The position numbers were made by a program, and so were the translations under genes. DNA of 64,000 bases from Blattamonas nauphoetae. Lineage: Eukaryota > Preaxostyla > Oxymonadida. The stretch covers positions 1-64,000 of the forward strand of contig JARBJD010000173.1 in assembly GCA_033064195.1 (NCBI GenBank), read 5' to 3'. Positions 35,401-47,430 of the stretch are shown here, in pieces (within the stretch, counting starts at the first letter, position 1; every line of letters starts with the position of its first letter). The notes beneath the pieces are model-generated. The model made no database searches. It worked only from the letters and a program-made list of their open reading frames with translations, and was not told the DNA's origin.

Positions 35401-38400
35401 TCTATCCGATTGCGGAAGATGAGGCAGAACGGAAAGGGCAGCTGGAGTTTGGGACAGAATATGAAGTGAAACAGATTCAGAAAGGATCGACCGAGATCCA
35501 CTTCGAAACAGCGACCACAACATTCTCCACACCGTCTGAACCGATTCGGATTGAAGAAGCGAACTGCACACTGGGAGGAGAGAAAGAAAAGGCGGGAGTT
35601 GTGGAGTTTGGGGGAGTGGGTCTGTCGAGTGGGAAAGGATACACCCTGAAGGTGAAGAAAGTGGAGTCAGAAGGAGTGGTGTCTGGAGAAGAGATTGAGC
35701 TGACAGGGACACTCTCCTCGACCAGTGAATCGGGGTCGTTCTCACACACTGAGTCGATCTCGATCTTCGTTTGCATCGTCTCCTTTTGTCATCGTTTGGG
35801 GAGAAATACCCTCCTTCAAAACCCTGAGATCTTTCCCAAAACCCGTCACTAAATCGAATTTTGGTGGAATTGGCTTTTGGCAACAGATTCAGGAACTTTC
35901 AGGTCAAGGGAGAATCATTTTGGTCAAATGATAATTTCTTCAAATTAAGATAGATGCCAAATTTGTGTGTAAAGAAGATTGGAAAAGTTGAGTGAACAGA
36001 AGAATGATTCAGCTTCAATGTTCCTTCTGAGCCATTGGTTGACGAAAATGAGAGCGAGACCAAGTTCACGGATGAGAAAAACTGTGGGAGAATGGAGTGG
36101 TGAACGAAGATGTTCGCTTCACTGTTCCTGCTGAGCCAAGTCGGTTGACGAAAATGACCGCGAGCAAGTTCACGGATGCAGAAAAAACTGAAATTGAACT
36201 GTCATTTGAAACGCGCGCATTGAAAGCGAGCACGTCGTACTCGATGCTCTTGCAGTCGATTGCTGGAGAAGGAGAAACAAGGCACGAAAAGACACTTGTG
36301 TTGACAACGGACACGGATGGAGTGATCCCGGCCTTTGCAGTGATTCTCTATCCGATTGCGGAAGATGAGGCAGAACGGAAAGGGCAGCTGGAGTTTGGGA
36401 CAGAATATGAAGTGAAATCCATCAAACAAGATTCCAAACCGGTCCATTTCGAAGCATCGAGCACCACGTTTTCCACTCCAGACGAGCCAGCTCGTGTTGT
36501 AGGTTGTCTCAGTCAAATTCTCAATCGTGATCGAACGAAACTGACAGTCGTCATGACAGGTCGACTCTTGACTTCACCACAAGTGTCTGTGTGTCTCAGC
36601 AACACCTCTCAAGATTTCCTTCCTCTCCCTTCAACCAATGTTGCGAATGACACTCACTTATCAATTGAATTTTCGGTTGGAAATGATGACGACTCTTCCA
36701 CTCTCACTTTTGGGAAAGAATACACACTCCAACAAGGGAACACATCACCAAGTTTTGTTGTCATGAGTGGAATTGTGATTTCTGTTCCCAATCCTCCCAT
36801 TCTTAGCGACGTTCAGTTCTCATTCGCAAACAATTTGAACACGAGCTGTGTTGTGGAAGTTGCTGGAAGTGATTTTGTGACCTCAACTGAGTACAACGTG
36901 ACGCTGAACTCTTCGCTTAGGGTGATCATTCAATTCGTGTCGTCAACGAGTGGGAAGTCAGGAGAGACTCAGATTGGATGGGAAGGAGGACTACAGTTCG
37001 ACACCGAATACACAGTAACATCCATTGCACCAATGCGCGCGGTAGATGGTGAGATTGGGACTTCGGGATCAATTTCAGGAAAAACTGGGAAACGACCATC
37101 ATCTTTCAACATCTTTACTGATTCGTCGTCTTTGGAAGGAAGTCCGTTTTGTGGAGACTTGGAGCGAGCGTGCTCTTCGATTGCTGAAGTGTGGAAGATT
37201 GTGCAAGGTCTTTCGATTGTTCGACCAACGGTAGAGATTGTAGACTCAGTTACGATGAATGAAGGGATTCAGATTGTTGGAGGCATGCATGTTGTGATTC
37301 GAAATGGGACGAGTTCTGAACCATCTCTGATCGTTCCTTCCTCGTTCTCTGTGGACTCGCTGTCAGCTGTGATTGCTGTTGATGCATCTGGATTCCTCGA
37401 GCTTCTGAATGTGGATGTGTCGCTTGAATCTTCCGATCCATCGTTCGTCTTCATCTCCGCGACACAAGCGACGGTCATTCTGCGAGATGAAATCTTGACT
37501 GGGCCGAAATCATCTCCAACACAGAACGAGGAAGAATCAGAAGATATCTGTTCTTGGACAAGTGGAGTTCTCCAACTGACAGACTGCACAACCAACGTGT
37601 CGGACACCAAAATGATCCATCTCTCGCAAGGTGTGATCAACATGAAAGGAGGAAATGTCTCATTTGTGTCAACTCTGTTTTCCGACAACTCCCCCAATCT
37701 CCCGTCCTTCTCCTCATTTCGCCGAAATCTGATCTGCTCTGATTATGGCTCGATCGATGTGGGGAGTCTGACGGGAGGGGATGGGACGCTCGACCATCCT
37801 CATCTGTGGATGGCCGCAGATGGATGCGCAATGACTGGCGAGTATTCCAAACCACTCTCTCCACTCTTCATTCCAACTCTTTCAAACACGTCCACAAGCT
37901 CATTGGACAAGAAGAAGGAACTCTTCGGAATTGAAGTGAAGGGATCGACACTGATTCCGTGCGGCTTGATTTTGGAAGTGTTTGAAATGACGAAAGACAA
38001 GAAAGAAGGAAAGCCATCCCGACATTCTCTCAACAGAAACACAACCACTTCGTTCAGCGAGACATCCATCAAACTTTCACTTCAATCGTCGTCACTCAGC
38101 TCGCTGAAACCGGAACTTGAATGGCGAGGTCGGCTGGTTTTTGGAAAAGAACAAAAGACAGACACGACGTTCATCATCCAGCGAAGCCAAATTGAGAGGG
38201 TCGCACAATCAGTGAAGGACAACATGAAATGGTGGCTTCCTCTGGTCATTGCCGTTGCTGTCGCTCTTCTGGTCCTCATCTTGATTATCATTGTGTGCGT
38301 GTGGAGGCGTAAGAAGAGTGGCAAGAAGGAAGACAAAGAACCTCTGATGTCGACGCAAGAAATGGAAGTGGAGAAGTTTGATGTGATGGAGTACGCAGAG

Positions 38401-39312
38401 GGACAAACAGCTCACGTCTCTTCCGTTCGAGAACTGAATGGGAACACACAGAACGCACTCCCTTGGACGGGGATGGAGCAGAATGAAACGAGGAAGAACG
38501 AAGAAGAGATTGAAACGCGTGAGATTGCTTTTGAGAACAGGGTGTACGGATTGAGCTGTGGAGAGAAGGAAGGGGTTGTGGAAGTTGTTGACAAGAACGA
38601 GACATTGTATCGTCGTCTTCATGTTTCGAAGCTTGGAGTGGACCAGCGTTGGGCACAGTTGTCGGTTGCACGAGGGCTGTCGTACGCATTGAAGATGAGG
38701 GAGTACTCAGCGATTCTGACAGAACTGACATCACACTCTGTCGTTCTGAGTGGAGAGAGGACGATGCATCTGATTCTGAAGGGAAACACAGCTCAACCAG
38801 ATGAAATCACGGAACAGCCAACGCCACTCAAGACAACCATCCATCAGAACACACGTGAAGATAGTGAGGCAGCAGACGCTCACTCTCAAGCAGCTCGGAT
38901 TGTGTGTCCCCACCCTCTTCGCCAGAGTGAGGTTCATCGTGATGATCTTCGGTGGAAAGCACCAGAAGAAGGGGAAGAAAAAGAAGAGGAAAGCAAGAAA
39001 ACAGAGGGAGCAGTTCGGAAAGAGATTGACAGATCGAAAGTGTCGGTTTTTCGGCTTGGTCTGGTATTGTGGGAAATTGAGACAGGCCTCGTTCCGTTCG
39101 CCGAGCAGGATGGAGTGAACGCTCATCGGAACATGTCGATTGGGATTCTGCCAAAGATGGACGGAGTGGGAGAGAAGATGAGGGGGTTGATTGAGGAATG
39201 CCTGTCTGTGAACCCTGACGAGCGTCCATCTGTCGATTCGGTCATTTCTCGACTGACGTCGATGGATGGGAAGGTGTCCGCTCTGAAAGCACAACACATC
39301 GCTCTATCCTAA
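32466..39312 (+). CDS. BH3: beta-helix receptor with C-terminal pseudokinase, interrupted at 35.8-36.1 kb
   Basis: The first frame (32466-35852) begins with a signal-like segment (MINVIIIFQVLTAAG) and right-handed beta-helix rungs (VHVNCNSGRNGICSISGSHV; VKDCFFQSCRVTES; GGCVFVDTTQDVVITDSFFE). Tandem sandwich-like repeats follow (EANCTLGGEKEKAGVVEFGG; LSFETRALKASTSYSMLLQS). The second frame (36097-39312) resumes those repeats, then further beta-helix, a transmembrane helix (WWLPLVIAVAVALLVLILII near 38230), a basic stop-transfer (WRRKKSGKK) and a TKL-type kinase domain. The kinase keeps DDLRWKAPEE (APE-like), LGLVLWEIETGLVPF and CLSVNPDERPSVDSVIS. The glycine loop, the catalytic HRD and the DFG are not recognisable, so it should be catalytically dead. 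The 240-base gap has stops in all frames and looks like one degraded repeat unit. An unseen intron is possible. Confidence 0.75.
35196..35471 (+). repeat. BH3 internal repeat, copy 1 (276 bp)
   Basis: Near-identical to 36142-36417, starting CGGTTGACGAAAATGACCGC and ending GAAGTGAAA. Both code for the same sandwich repeat. The rest of the repeats differ, so these two units were copied or converted recently. Confidence 0.9.
36142..36417 (+). repeat. BH3 internal repeat, copy 2 (276 bp)
   Basis: Same length as copy 1 at 35196-35471, with very few differences. The degraded 35.76-36.1 kb stretch lies between the copies and also resembles a repeat unit (GTTGACGAAAATGAGAGCGA near 36040), pointing to unequal exchange. 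Confidence 0.9.
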
Positions 39313-39820
39313 TCTGCTCTCACTCCCTATTCCATCCCAACCATGCAACACTTCACATCCACACACCTCATCTCACTCAACACAAGCACCTCACGGGTTG
39401 AAGATGGAGTCACGTCTTGCCATCTCTCACCTTCATCATTTGCACTATCTTGTTTCCATCTCACTCTTTCTTCATTTTGTGGAAGGATCACCAACCTCAT
39501 CACCCATCCACTCATCTTCATTCTCTTCTCTTCACTATCTCCTCTTCCTTCATCACTATTTTGAACTCATCTTCATTTCTCTCCTTCAAACACTTTCTCT
39601 GCTTGTGCAGTCTTGTGTTTGGGGAGATTCTTCTTGTTTTCTGTTTGAGAGATGATGTTTTGCCCTTGGCTGCTGTCCATCATCTCACTTCAGCTTCATC
39701 TCACATATCGCCAGCCCAATTCATTTCATCACATCAATTTCATTTGTCTCAGAAAACACTATTCTGGTGAGTTCCCCGTGTGTTACTGATGGTGAATATC
39801 AGGGCTTTTGGAGAGTAGAT
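39313..39820. other. BH3 3' flank
   Basis: Pyrimidine-rich, without a supported gene. It contains a possible GTGAGT donor at 39769 but no partner exon was recognised. The last four bases (AGAT) are the left target duplication of C3. Confidence 0.45.
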
Positions 39821-40265
39821 GGGTGATTCTCAGTGAAATAAGGCAAGCGTCGCCAAATTACACAGACGCAGAAACTCTCCAAAATAATCAACTATTTTCG
39901 TCTATCATCTCGAAATACATCATTTGTGAACTTTTTTCATTTTCAAAAAAACATAGAATTTCTCTCGATCAACACAGAAATTTCACATTTTTTCCATTTT
40001 TCTCTTTAATGGATGATTTATCTCCGTTCTATCACACAGATACATCTTTTTTTGTTGATTTACATCCTTTCTCTCTCTTTAAACATGTTTTGTTACAAAA
40101 AGTGTGCAAAAATGTGCTGATCGTAAAACGGCTATTTCGAGCGCGATCATGCTTGAAATCCAAAAAATCACATGTCCTCTGTCTGCAGAGCAGATGTGTA
40201 AGAAATAGGGAAAAAATGAATTTTACAAACGCACCATAGTGTTTTGCCTTAATTGACTGAGAATC

Positions 40266-40800
40266 GGGTGTCTCAATTTTCAGGGGAAAAACTCGAGCTC
40301 AGGGGAAAAACTCGATCACAGGGGAAGATCTCAATCACAGGGGAGAATCTCAATCACAGGGGAAAATCTCAATCACAGGGGAAAATCTCGGGCCACAGGG
40401 GAAGAATCTCAAGGACAAGGGGATTGAAGGTGGATCAATTTTTGAACATGTGTGGATTAGGGAGTTAGAACGCGGGACTTTCAACCCTCGGTCCCGGGAT
40501 CGAGGTTGGTCATCGGCACTTTTTCTCGTTTTTGAAACATTTTTGTCAACGATCACAGATTCTCTCTCTTTTCAATCCGATTTTTTGTTTAAACTTTTCA
40601 GAAAGGCTCTGCGATGAACAGAATGTTGCTGATGAGCGGGCAATCACGATCCTGCTTTTTTTCTCAAATTCAGACATTATTCTCCAAAATAACTTAACAT
40701 ACAACATAATAGTGACATGTTTGATGCTTCTTCTTCATCTTTTCTCATTGTCCATTCACCCATTCTCAAAACTTTCGCATTCGTTTTCCCACTCTCGATC
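40266..40800 (+). repeat. Left terminal inverted repeat of D, with 19-bp tandem array
   Basis: Carries the CAGGGGAA array (about 40281-40415), one unit longer than on the right side, then unique sequence almost identical to the right copy up to CACTCTCGATC. Confidence 0.9.
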
Positions 40801-41059
40801 AATCATCTTTCAGATCATCGCACATGGAAGAGACATTGTCGACTCAATCTACTTCTCCAGCTCCTCACGTGCCTTCTTCGCCTGCTCCACTGACACAGCC
40901 ACTTCCGACTGGCCTGTTGCGACACTGCTCTGTGCATCTCCTTCTTCCATCGCTTTCAGATTCCTCTTTGTCTTTTCATGTATTGATGTGAATGTTGAGT
41001 GTTTGGTCGGGAAGAGTGACCAATGCGATCAGAGACGAATCGTGATCTTCTTCGCTTGT
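40801..41059 (-). pseudogene. Host-gene fragment carried by D, left of the DIRS insertion
   Basis: Minus-strand reading gives a natural C-terminal peptide (MEEGDAQSSVATGQSEVAVS then VEQAKKAREELEK and a stop near 40850). Before it come DSSLIALVTLPDQTLNIHIN and QAKKITIRL, which abut the DIRS end. The last peptide continues the reading from the other side of the DIRS element (KRKELDELWGVIR near 45740), so the two flanks were once contiguous. Probably the tail of the same captured gene set as the ABC domain. Confidence 0.5.
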
Positions 41060-41463
41060 CTTCCACAAACCGAAGCTCCCACTTCGTTGAGATAAGGTCC
41101 GTGAAGTGTGGGTTCCAGGTCCCAAAGGAAACAAATGGGATCAACAATAATTATTTCATTTCGGATTCTACGGTAGTGTAGCACTTCTTTTTCTTCAATC
41201 AGGGCTAACCAATGATTGAAGAAACTGCCGCTTGCGCGACGGAAATGGGAGCAATTAGGGGCACGCACAGTCTTGGTGGAAGGTTTGGAAACTCGTGGGA
41301 GCTTCGGTTTGTGGAAGAGGAGCTCTCTTGCCAGCCGCTCCTCACAAACCTTAGCTCCCACTTCGTTGAGAGTTGAAAAGAGCCATTCCTATTATCGAAG
41401 AAACAAAGAGAAAACAGAATGAATGATGAAATGTGAAGATTACATATCTATAGATTGAATCGG

Positions 41464-42872
41464 TCAGTGTTGACGATTCCTTTTGGACCGTGACCCCACG
41501 ATGAGTGGCTGCCACCAAGCTTCTGCGTGATCTTTCCCGGTATATTCGACGAGAATCTCCCTTGCATAGTATTCGTCGGCAATCCGAGACGAGGTCGCCC
41601 ATCCGACGTGAGTGTTAAGGACAGACCGAGCGACGTGCTTGCGGAGACGCAGATAACTAACAGCCGCATGTTTGATGGTATAGGCGCCGAAGTATCTGGG
41701 GATTCCAATTTGATTGAAGACCGACTTGATGGCTTCGTTTAGGTGCGAGATTCTCAGGCGTCTCCCTGTCTTCCAATCGATCCAAACATGGTCCTCGTTG
41801 AAAAGGAGAGAGGAGAGGCGACCCTTTTGACGGCGGAGATTCTCACGGTGAACCTGAAGTGCAACGAAAGGAGATAGTTCAGGCGAACCCTCGTCGAGAA
41901 GGAGCTTCGGTTCAATCACATCTTGATTTTGTTTCAAGCGAAGGTTAATTGTGGCTAAACGTTTCGTTGTCTTTGTCGAAGGCGAGGACCATTCAATGTC
42001 AGTCCACTTCAAGTTGATGAGTTCTTCCTGACGACAGCAGAGATAGGCGAACACCACTATAAAGGTTCTTGTTTGATGTAGATCTTGATTCTTCTTCGCT
42101 TCTTCATTTGAGTTGAGAACCCAATCCAGAATCGCGTTGATGTTCCACATCTGCTTATATTTTGCCCCCTTCTTCCTTGGATTTCGTTTAGCAATCAGTC
42201 GTTGAATGGATCGCAGTGGTGTGTTATCCAGGCTGAGGCTCTTGTGGAAGAGTTGTAGCGTTGATTTCACATGACTCATGATGAGGGAGGGCGGGACGGT
42301 GACTGTTTGAATTTCTTTTCAAGGAAGAGAGCGAATTCACCCAAGAGGACATGGATATTTGTGGATTTGTCGACGAGACACTCATTCGAGAGATTCATCT
42401 CGACACAATATGCTTTGAAAATCTTCCATGATCGAGCTGAAGCTTCTGGACGTTTGTATTTCTTTTCCTGCAAGACGATGAGATCCTCGCTCCACCCTGC
42501 CGATTGACCTAATTCTCTGATGAAGGGAATGGTTGGATAGTTTCGGGGTTGATTAGTGACGCCATCATCATCCCTGGTGGGAGTTTGTGCTCCCTGTTCG
42601 GAGTGTCTAGCATCGCAAGGGTGTTGTATGGGCCGAGGATGATCTGTGTTGGATTGAGTGAGTGGAGGAGATGTGACCAAGTCTGTCCGGGCCATAGCGG
42701 AGTGATGATCACCGCGTTCGATGGCCTCTCCAACTGAACTTTCATCAGAACTCGTGTTATCAATGACACCGGAGGGTAAAGGAGAGGATGAGTCATCCCG
42801 CTCCAACTGACGGACAGAGAGTCTTTTCCAGCTGCGTGTCCGTCCTCGAATCGACTCCAATATACTGGACAT
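41464..42872 (-). CDS. DIRS tyrosine recombinase region
   Basis: Two adjoining frames: a helical N-terminal part (SARSWKIFKAYCVEMNLSNE; LLGEFALFLEKKFKQ) like the SAM-type DNA-binding domain of tyrosine recombinases, then the catalytic part with CCRQEELINLKWTDIEW (first arginine region), TIKHAAVSYLRLRKHV and NTHVGWATSSRIADEYYAR, the usual His/Arg and terminal tyrosine motifs. It would integrate the circular DNA without a DDE integrase. Confidence 0.85.
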
Positions 42873-44284
42873 TGTTTGTTTTTGTTGCTGGCGAATAAGT
42901 CAACTAGCGGAACGAAGTTCCATTCCTGTTTTAGTCTCTGGAGGACTTCCGGGAGGAGATGGAATTCTCCCTGTGGAGGTAGTCGCGAGAGAGCGTCCGG
43001 AACCGAGTTCGACTTTCCCGCAATGTGTTGTACTGAAACAAAGAGGAGTTGCATTCGCTCGGCTGTCTTCAGGACGCTCCTGGTAATCTGTTTGAGCGTC
43101 TGGCCAGCTCGTTTCTTTCCGAGGTTGTAAACCGCAGCTGTACTGTCCGATTGGACGGATATTGCATGTATTTGATTCTGTTTGAAATAAGGTTGGAGTT
43201 GACGGATGCTGCTGCCGACCGCAGCAGTCTCTTTCCAATTGCTTGTGTGCTGTTTCTCCATCTCGTTCCACATTCCGTGAACATACGTCTCCAAGCCGTT
43301 GTGAACCAGGACTGCACCCCAACCGGACGGGCTTGCATCTGTTGTGAGCACCGCCTGACTTGTTTTGGGAGCGAAGTTGAGTGGATCGTTCTTCTCGATC
43401 CTGTGTTTCCAAAAGTGGATCTCTCCTATCAGAACCGGGGTTAAGAGTGAGGAACCATTCCAGCCAGCCTTGCGAACTGCTCGATGCAACGTCGTCTGCA
43501 TTTCTCGGAGGTACAAGCTTGCTTCTGGGACGGACGTCCGTAAAAAACTGAGGGTTCCAATCAGACTGGACAGTTGTTTTGTCGGAATCGTCTTCCTCTC
43601 GATGCATCGACTCGTCATCAATTTGAGGAGTGATAGGACTTTCATCTTCCTCGTTTCCGTGATCCTCACGGTTCGATTGGCTGAGTTGATGGTCCACCCT
43701 AAAAACTCCACCTCCTGCGATGGGACTAAGCAACTCTTGTTCTCTGCGATGATAAACCCCAACTCCTCCATCCTCCGCTTCGCTTCTCTGGTTTTGAAAT
43801 GAGACTCCTGCTGCGTCTTTGTAATTAGGAGTAAATCGTCCAGGTAGTATACAATCGCGATCTGTAACTGCTCTCGGAGAGATTTCACCGCTACTTTCAT
43901 AATTTCCGAAAAGGTCCGAGGTGCTGTCGACAATCCGAAGGGGAGAGCATTGAACTGGAATATCTCTCCCCTGAACCTGAAACAGAGAAAGGGTCGAAGA
44001 GGTGGGGATAGTTGTACATGGAGGTATGCCGAATGAATATCCATTGTTGTGAGCCAGACTCCCTCCGAGATCAAGTCGAGTGATGTTTGTAAGTTTTCCA
44101 TTTTGAAGTGTTCTGAGATGATCTGTTGGTTGAGTCGGGTTGCATTCAATACTTTTCGGAACTTTCCACCTTTCTTCTGCACTAGGAAAGTTGGGAGGAT
44201 CAACTTTGCTTGATTTGGTTGAATTCGGCTGACCGCGCCAATTCTGATCTCTTCCTCCAGGAGTGTCTGGTACTCTTGGATCAT
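42509..44284 (-). CDS. DIRS reverse transcriptase-RNase H
   Basis: A 591-codon frame. Reverse-transcriptase blocks in order: FLVQKKGGKFRKVLNATRLN, TTMDIHSAYLHVQLSP, FNALPFGLSTAPRTF, the catalytic YYLDDLLLI and EFLGWTINS. RNase H follows with TTDASPSGWGAV, the WKETAAV segment, VQSDSTAAVYNLGKK and HIAGKSNSVPDALSR. This arrangement matches DIRS-family polymerases. Confidence 0.92.
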   Translation of the reverse strand: MIQEYQTLLEEEIRIGAVSRIQPNQAKLILPTFLVQKKGGKFRKVLNATRLNQQIISEHFKMENLQTSLDLISEGVWLTTMDIHSAYLHVQLSPPLRPFLCFRFRGEIFQFNALPFGLSTAPRTFSEIMKVAVKSLREQLQIAIVYYLDDLLLITKTQQESHFKTREAKRRMEELGFIIAENKSCLVPSQEVEFLGWTINSANRTVRITETRKMKVLSLLKLMTSRCIERKTIPTKQLSSLIGTLSFLRTSVPEASLYLREMQTTLHRAVRKAGWNGSSLLTPVLIGEIHFWKHRIEKNDPLNFAPKTSQAVLTTDASPSGWGAVLVHNGLETYVHGMWNEMEKQHTSNWKETAAVGSSIRQLQPYFKQNQIHAISVQSDSTAAVYNLGKKRAGQTLKQITRSVLKTAERMQLLFVSVQHIAGKSNSVPDALSRLPPQGEFHLLPEVLQRLKQEWNFVPLVDLFASNKNKQCPVYWSRFEDGHAAGKDSLSVSWSGMTHPLLYPPVSLITRVLMKVQLERPSNAVIITPLWPGQTWSHLLHSLNPTQIILGPYNTLAMLDTPNREHKLPPGMMMASLINPETIQPFPSSEN

Positions 44285-45634
44285 CGCTGGTGTGCCTGTA
44301 AGGGAGCGCTGGCGCGAGTGTTTGCAATATTGACGGGGACTCGGGGCTCCTCCACGCCCACACTGCTCCTGTGGTGATGATTGATTTTCCTCCGATCTTC
44401 TCCCACTCGTGCAGCCTCATCAAAAGACGTCCTGTAATAATCGTTGGTTGTTCTACCTTCGGCGATTGAAGTCTGAACTGGGATATTTGGAGGGGGGCCG
44501 GTTCCGCCCCCCCTTGGGGGGAGAAATGCATCTGAGACTTCAATTGAGCGACAATGGTCGGAACTATTCTTTCTAGTGCTACTTCTAAGTCTGAACGTGT
44601 TGACGACGTTGATTGTTGCGAGCTTGTGAGGAGGCTTGAGTCCACTGAGGCCGGTTGAGAAATGCCCATCTTGTCCGCCATCTCCAACCAATTTTTAGTT
44701 GATAGGAAGCGCGTGTGATGCGCTCTAGTCGCTGCGTCGGCTGCACTCACCATTGCGTCAATGATTCTTGGGAGGAAAGCGAAGGACGGGTCCAACTGGT
44801 GGATCTCATGATAAACCTGCCCAAGTAACGCAACAGTTACCAAACTTGATTGTGCTGACATCCGAAGAAGTTGGTCTTGGATGTGCTGGAGCTTGTCATG
44901 AGACTCGGGCGTGTCTGCGAACTGCATTTGTATACCCAAAACGGTTTGGAATCTTCTCGTCTCTGTCAAGAGTTCCTCTCGCTGAAGCGGTGTGAGGACT
45001 GTCTTTGTCCAATCTCCTTTGAACCTTGGGAGCTTTTTCTTGAGAATCCTCTTGAAAAATCTCGGGAGATCATCTTGATCCTCTCCCGAAGACGAGGTGC
45101 CGATACTGCCGCTGGATGATGAAATGAGGAGTCGCTATCGCTACTTCTAGTTTTTCTGCTTCTTTGACGTGATTTCAGATGCTTTTTCTTCATTTCCCGG
45201 TTATCCTGTGCTCGTCGGGAACGACGATGGTTGCTATGGGATCGGTAGGAGTTATGCTTATTCCTACCCTTCTTGCAACTCCTCTTCCTATTCTTTCGTC
45301 GGTATTTTGTTGACCTTCTTTCGTCATTGGTCGAGTCCAATGAACTTGAAGAATCTTCATCTGAAGAAGATGTGACTGTTGAATGTTGCCTTTTAACTTT
45401 GGTGATAGGCAGTTCAGTTTGAGTCGAAGCTTGTGATCCAATTGATTGCATGGACTGTGTTGCTGATGATGCAACTCGATTAGGAGGTGAGGAGCTGTCG
45501 AGTGAAAAACGATTCACAGCGTCTTCATGTTCGAGACGAAGGCCTTCGGAAATCATCGTAATAACCTCACGCGGTATTGGAGGATATGTGGGAGGTTCTG
45601 GAGGGACTAAAAGATCGGAGGTTGTAGAATCCAT
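42900..45634 (-). CDS. DIRS Gag-like region
   Basis: Two long adjoining frames upstream of the polymerase. The upstream one has a serine/arginine-rich basic tract (KKKHLKSRQRSRKTRSSDSD), as expected for nucleic-acid binding. The second has a helical capsid-like stretch (QLLRMSAQSSLVTVALLGQV; SAADAATRAHHTRFLSTKNW) and runs into overlap with the polymerase frame. Overlapping frames are usual in the family. Assignment rests on position and composition. Confidence 0.65.
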
Positions 45635-45734
45635 TTGTGATCAGGGACCTGGAACCCACACTTCACGGACCTTATCTCAACGAAGTGGGAGCTAAGGTTT
45701 GTGAGGAGCGGCTGGCAAGAGAGCTCCTCGGATC

Positions 45735-47430
45735 ACTCCCCAAAGCTCGTCCAGCTCTTTCCGCTTCTCCTTGTTCCCCACACACCCTCCCACACATCAC
45801 TCATAGTCTCCGAGCAGACTGTAGCTGTATTAATCCAGCTCGTCTCTGTTATCCTCGTTGTGTGTGGCCTGCACATCGCTTCGGATCATCAGTAACTCCT
45901 CATTACCCCAGCGCTGATGGAGCGAGGGAGTTGGTTGAGATGGGGCGGGAGGGAGACAAGTACGAGCTGTATTGGACGAGGGAGGATGTGGAGGGGGTAA
46001 GGTGGAGAAGGGCCGTGTGGAGGGGAGAGAGGAATGATGGAGGACGGGCGGCGACACAGACGGTAGTGGAGTGGGATGTGAGATGGGTGTTCGTCCGAAG
46101 TTGGGGGTTGTGCCTCTTTCGCTCTTTTCTCCTGTTCGTTTGTCTCCTCTGCCACTTTGTTCAATTCTTGCTCCTTCCTCTCCTCTCTCAGCCGCTCCTC
46201 CTCTTCCTTCGCCTCTGTCTCCTTCCGCCTCTCTTCTTCTTCCTCGTCCACTTCTGGCAGCCCGCCCATCCCAATCCAGTCCATCATTCCGGCACACGAC
46301 CTCTCCATCAGCTCGTTCTCTGCTCCGATCTCTTCCAGCATGTTCGTCTTGTGAAGCATGAACACTTCGTTGGCATCGACTTCGGCAACAATGCTAGCCA
46401 AGTCGGTGAGAGGCGAAGAGTTGAGCAGGACAGCCGAGATGCAAGTTTGCGAGATGAACTGTGGCGGTGTTCGTGCTTCCACCAAAATCTGGACTGTATC
46501 CTCTCTTTTCCGCTCCTCTTCACTTCATCTGAGCATCTCTCCCACTCTCTCCTGTATATCAATCCGAATCGTTCCCATCCGCTGGTTCGAGAATGGATTC
46601 GCGTTGAGTGAAAATTGGCGAAAGAGAGTCTTTGTGTCGCCCTGCTCTTCCACGATAATCTCAAACACACACGCCATCCCTTCCTCGTCCTCCCTACTGC
46701 AGAACGCAACATGATCGTTGTCCCACGGTTCGTGCACAGAAGAGCACACTGGAATCATCCAATCACTGTGCATACGCTCCCCTCCCTCCCCTTGCCCTCC
46801 TCCCCCAACATCCCTCCCGCTTGTCCGTCCTTCTTCTTCCATGTCTTCACACTGTGCAAACCGGCCAGCGCCTTTTTCATCAGAAGCGTATTCCTTATGT
46901 CCTCCTCTTTCATCCTCTTCTCGGATGCCACCATCACGTCCCGCACAAACACATACCACGATGTATACGCAACCAGGTCGCTTGTCGGCTCGTCCAGCAG
47001 AAGCAGACCGGGGCTGTTGGCCAATGCTCGTGCGATGGTGCTGAGAGGAGTGAAGAGAAGGGAAGAGGTGAATGAAAAGGAAAAGAAACCGGAAGGTGTG
47101 AAAGAGAGAGGGTGGGAAAGTCAAACAGTGTATATACACTCGCTGCTGCTCGCCGCAGGACAGCATCAACGGGTAGTGCGTCAGTCGGCAGCTCCACATT
47201 CTCCAGTGCTGTCATCGATCTCAGAGTGTTGAAGGTTTGGACTGGTGTTGATATTCCTTCTGCAGCTCGCCCTCCTCACCGCATTCACTCCACAGTCGCT
47301 CCTCTCTCAAATCACCACCTTCTGCTGGAATTTCCTCCTCAACCTTTGTGGTTGCCTTTTCCGGGAGCAACTCAGAGAATTTTGGCGGTGGTCTTTCAGA
47401 TTCTTTAACAGAAGGTGTGAATTAAAGCAT
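45735..47430 (-). pseudogene. ABC-transporter ATPase remains captured in element D
   Basis: On the minus strand: an acidic leader (ERPPPKFSELLPEKATTKVE near 47390), then SMTALENVELP (about 47190), as in LolD/MacB-type ATPases after the Q-loop. The signature LSCGEQQRV follows near 47160, then an intron (GTATAT...CTCTCAG, about 47137-47052) and TIARALANSPGLLLLDEPTS, which is the Walker B region. The Walker A part and the helical subdomain are absent and there is a frame change between VELP and the signature. Further left come an acidic coiled coil (EVDEEEEERRKETEAKEEEE) and several frames. The gene is incomplete at both sides of the ATPase core, consistent with capture of a fragment by the MULE-like element. 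Confidence 0.7.

Larger units (their letters stand above)
41060..45728 (-). mobile_element. DIRS-type tyrosine-recombinase retroelement
   Basis: The order on the minus strand is Gag-like frame(s), reverse transcriptase-RNase H, tyrosine recombinase. The outer ends are inverted repeats sharing GAAGTGGGAGCT and TTATCTCAACGAAGTGGG. An internal complementary region at about 41293-41371 matches the two ends joined head to tail, the diagnostic DIRS layout needed for its circular intermediate. No target duplication is expected for this family and none is seen. It sits inside element D. The element looks whole or nearly so, with long overlapping frames, and its repeat copies are close in sequence, so it is probably young. 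Confidence 0.9.

Noticed and set aside
40281-40415. The 19-bp repeats at the ends of D as a CRISPR array
   Set aside because: The units are directly adjacent without unique spacers, occur inverted at the other end, and lie in a eukaryotic transposon.
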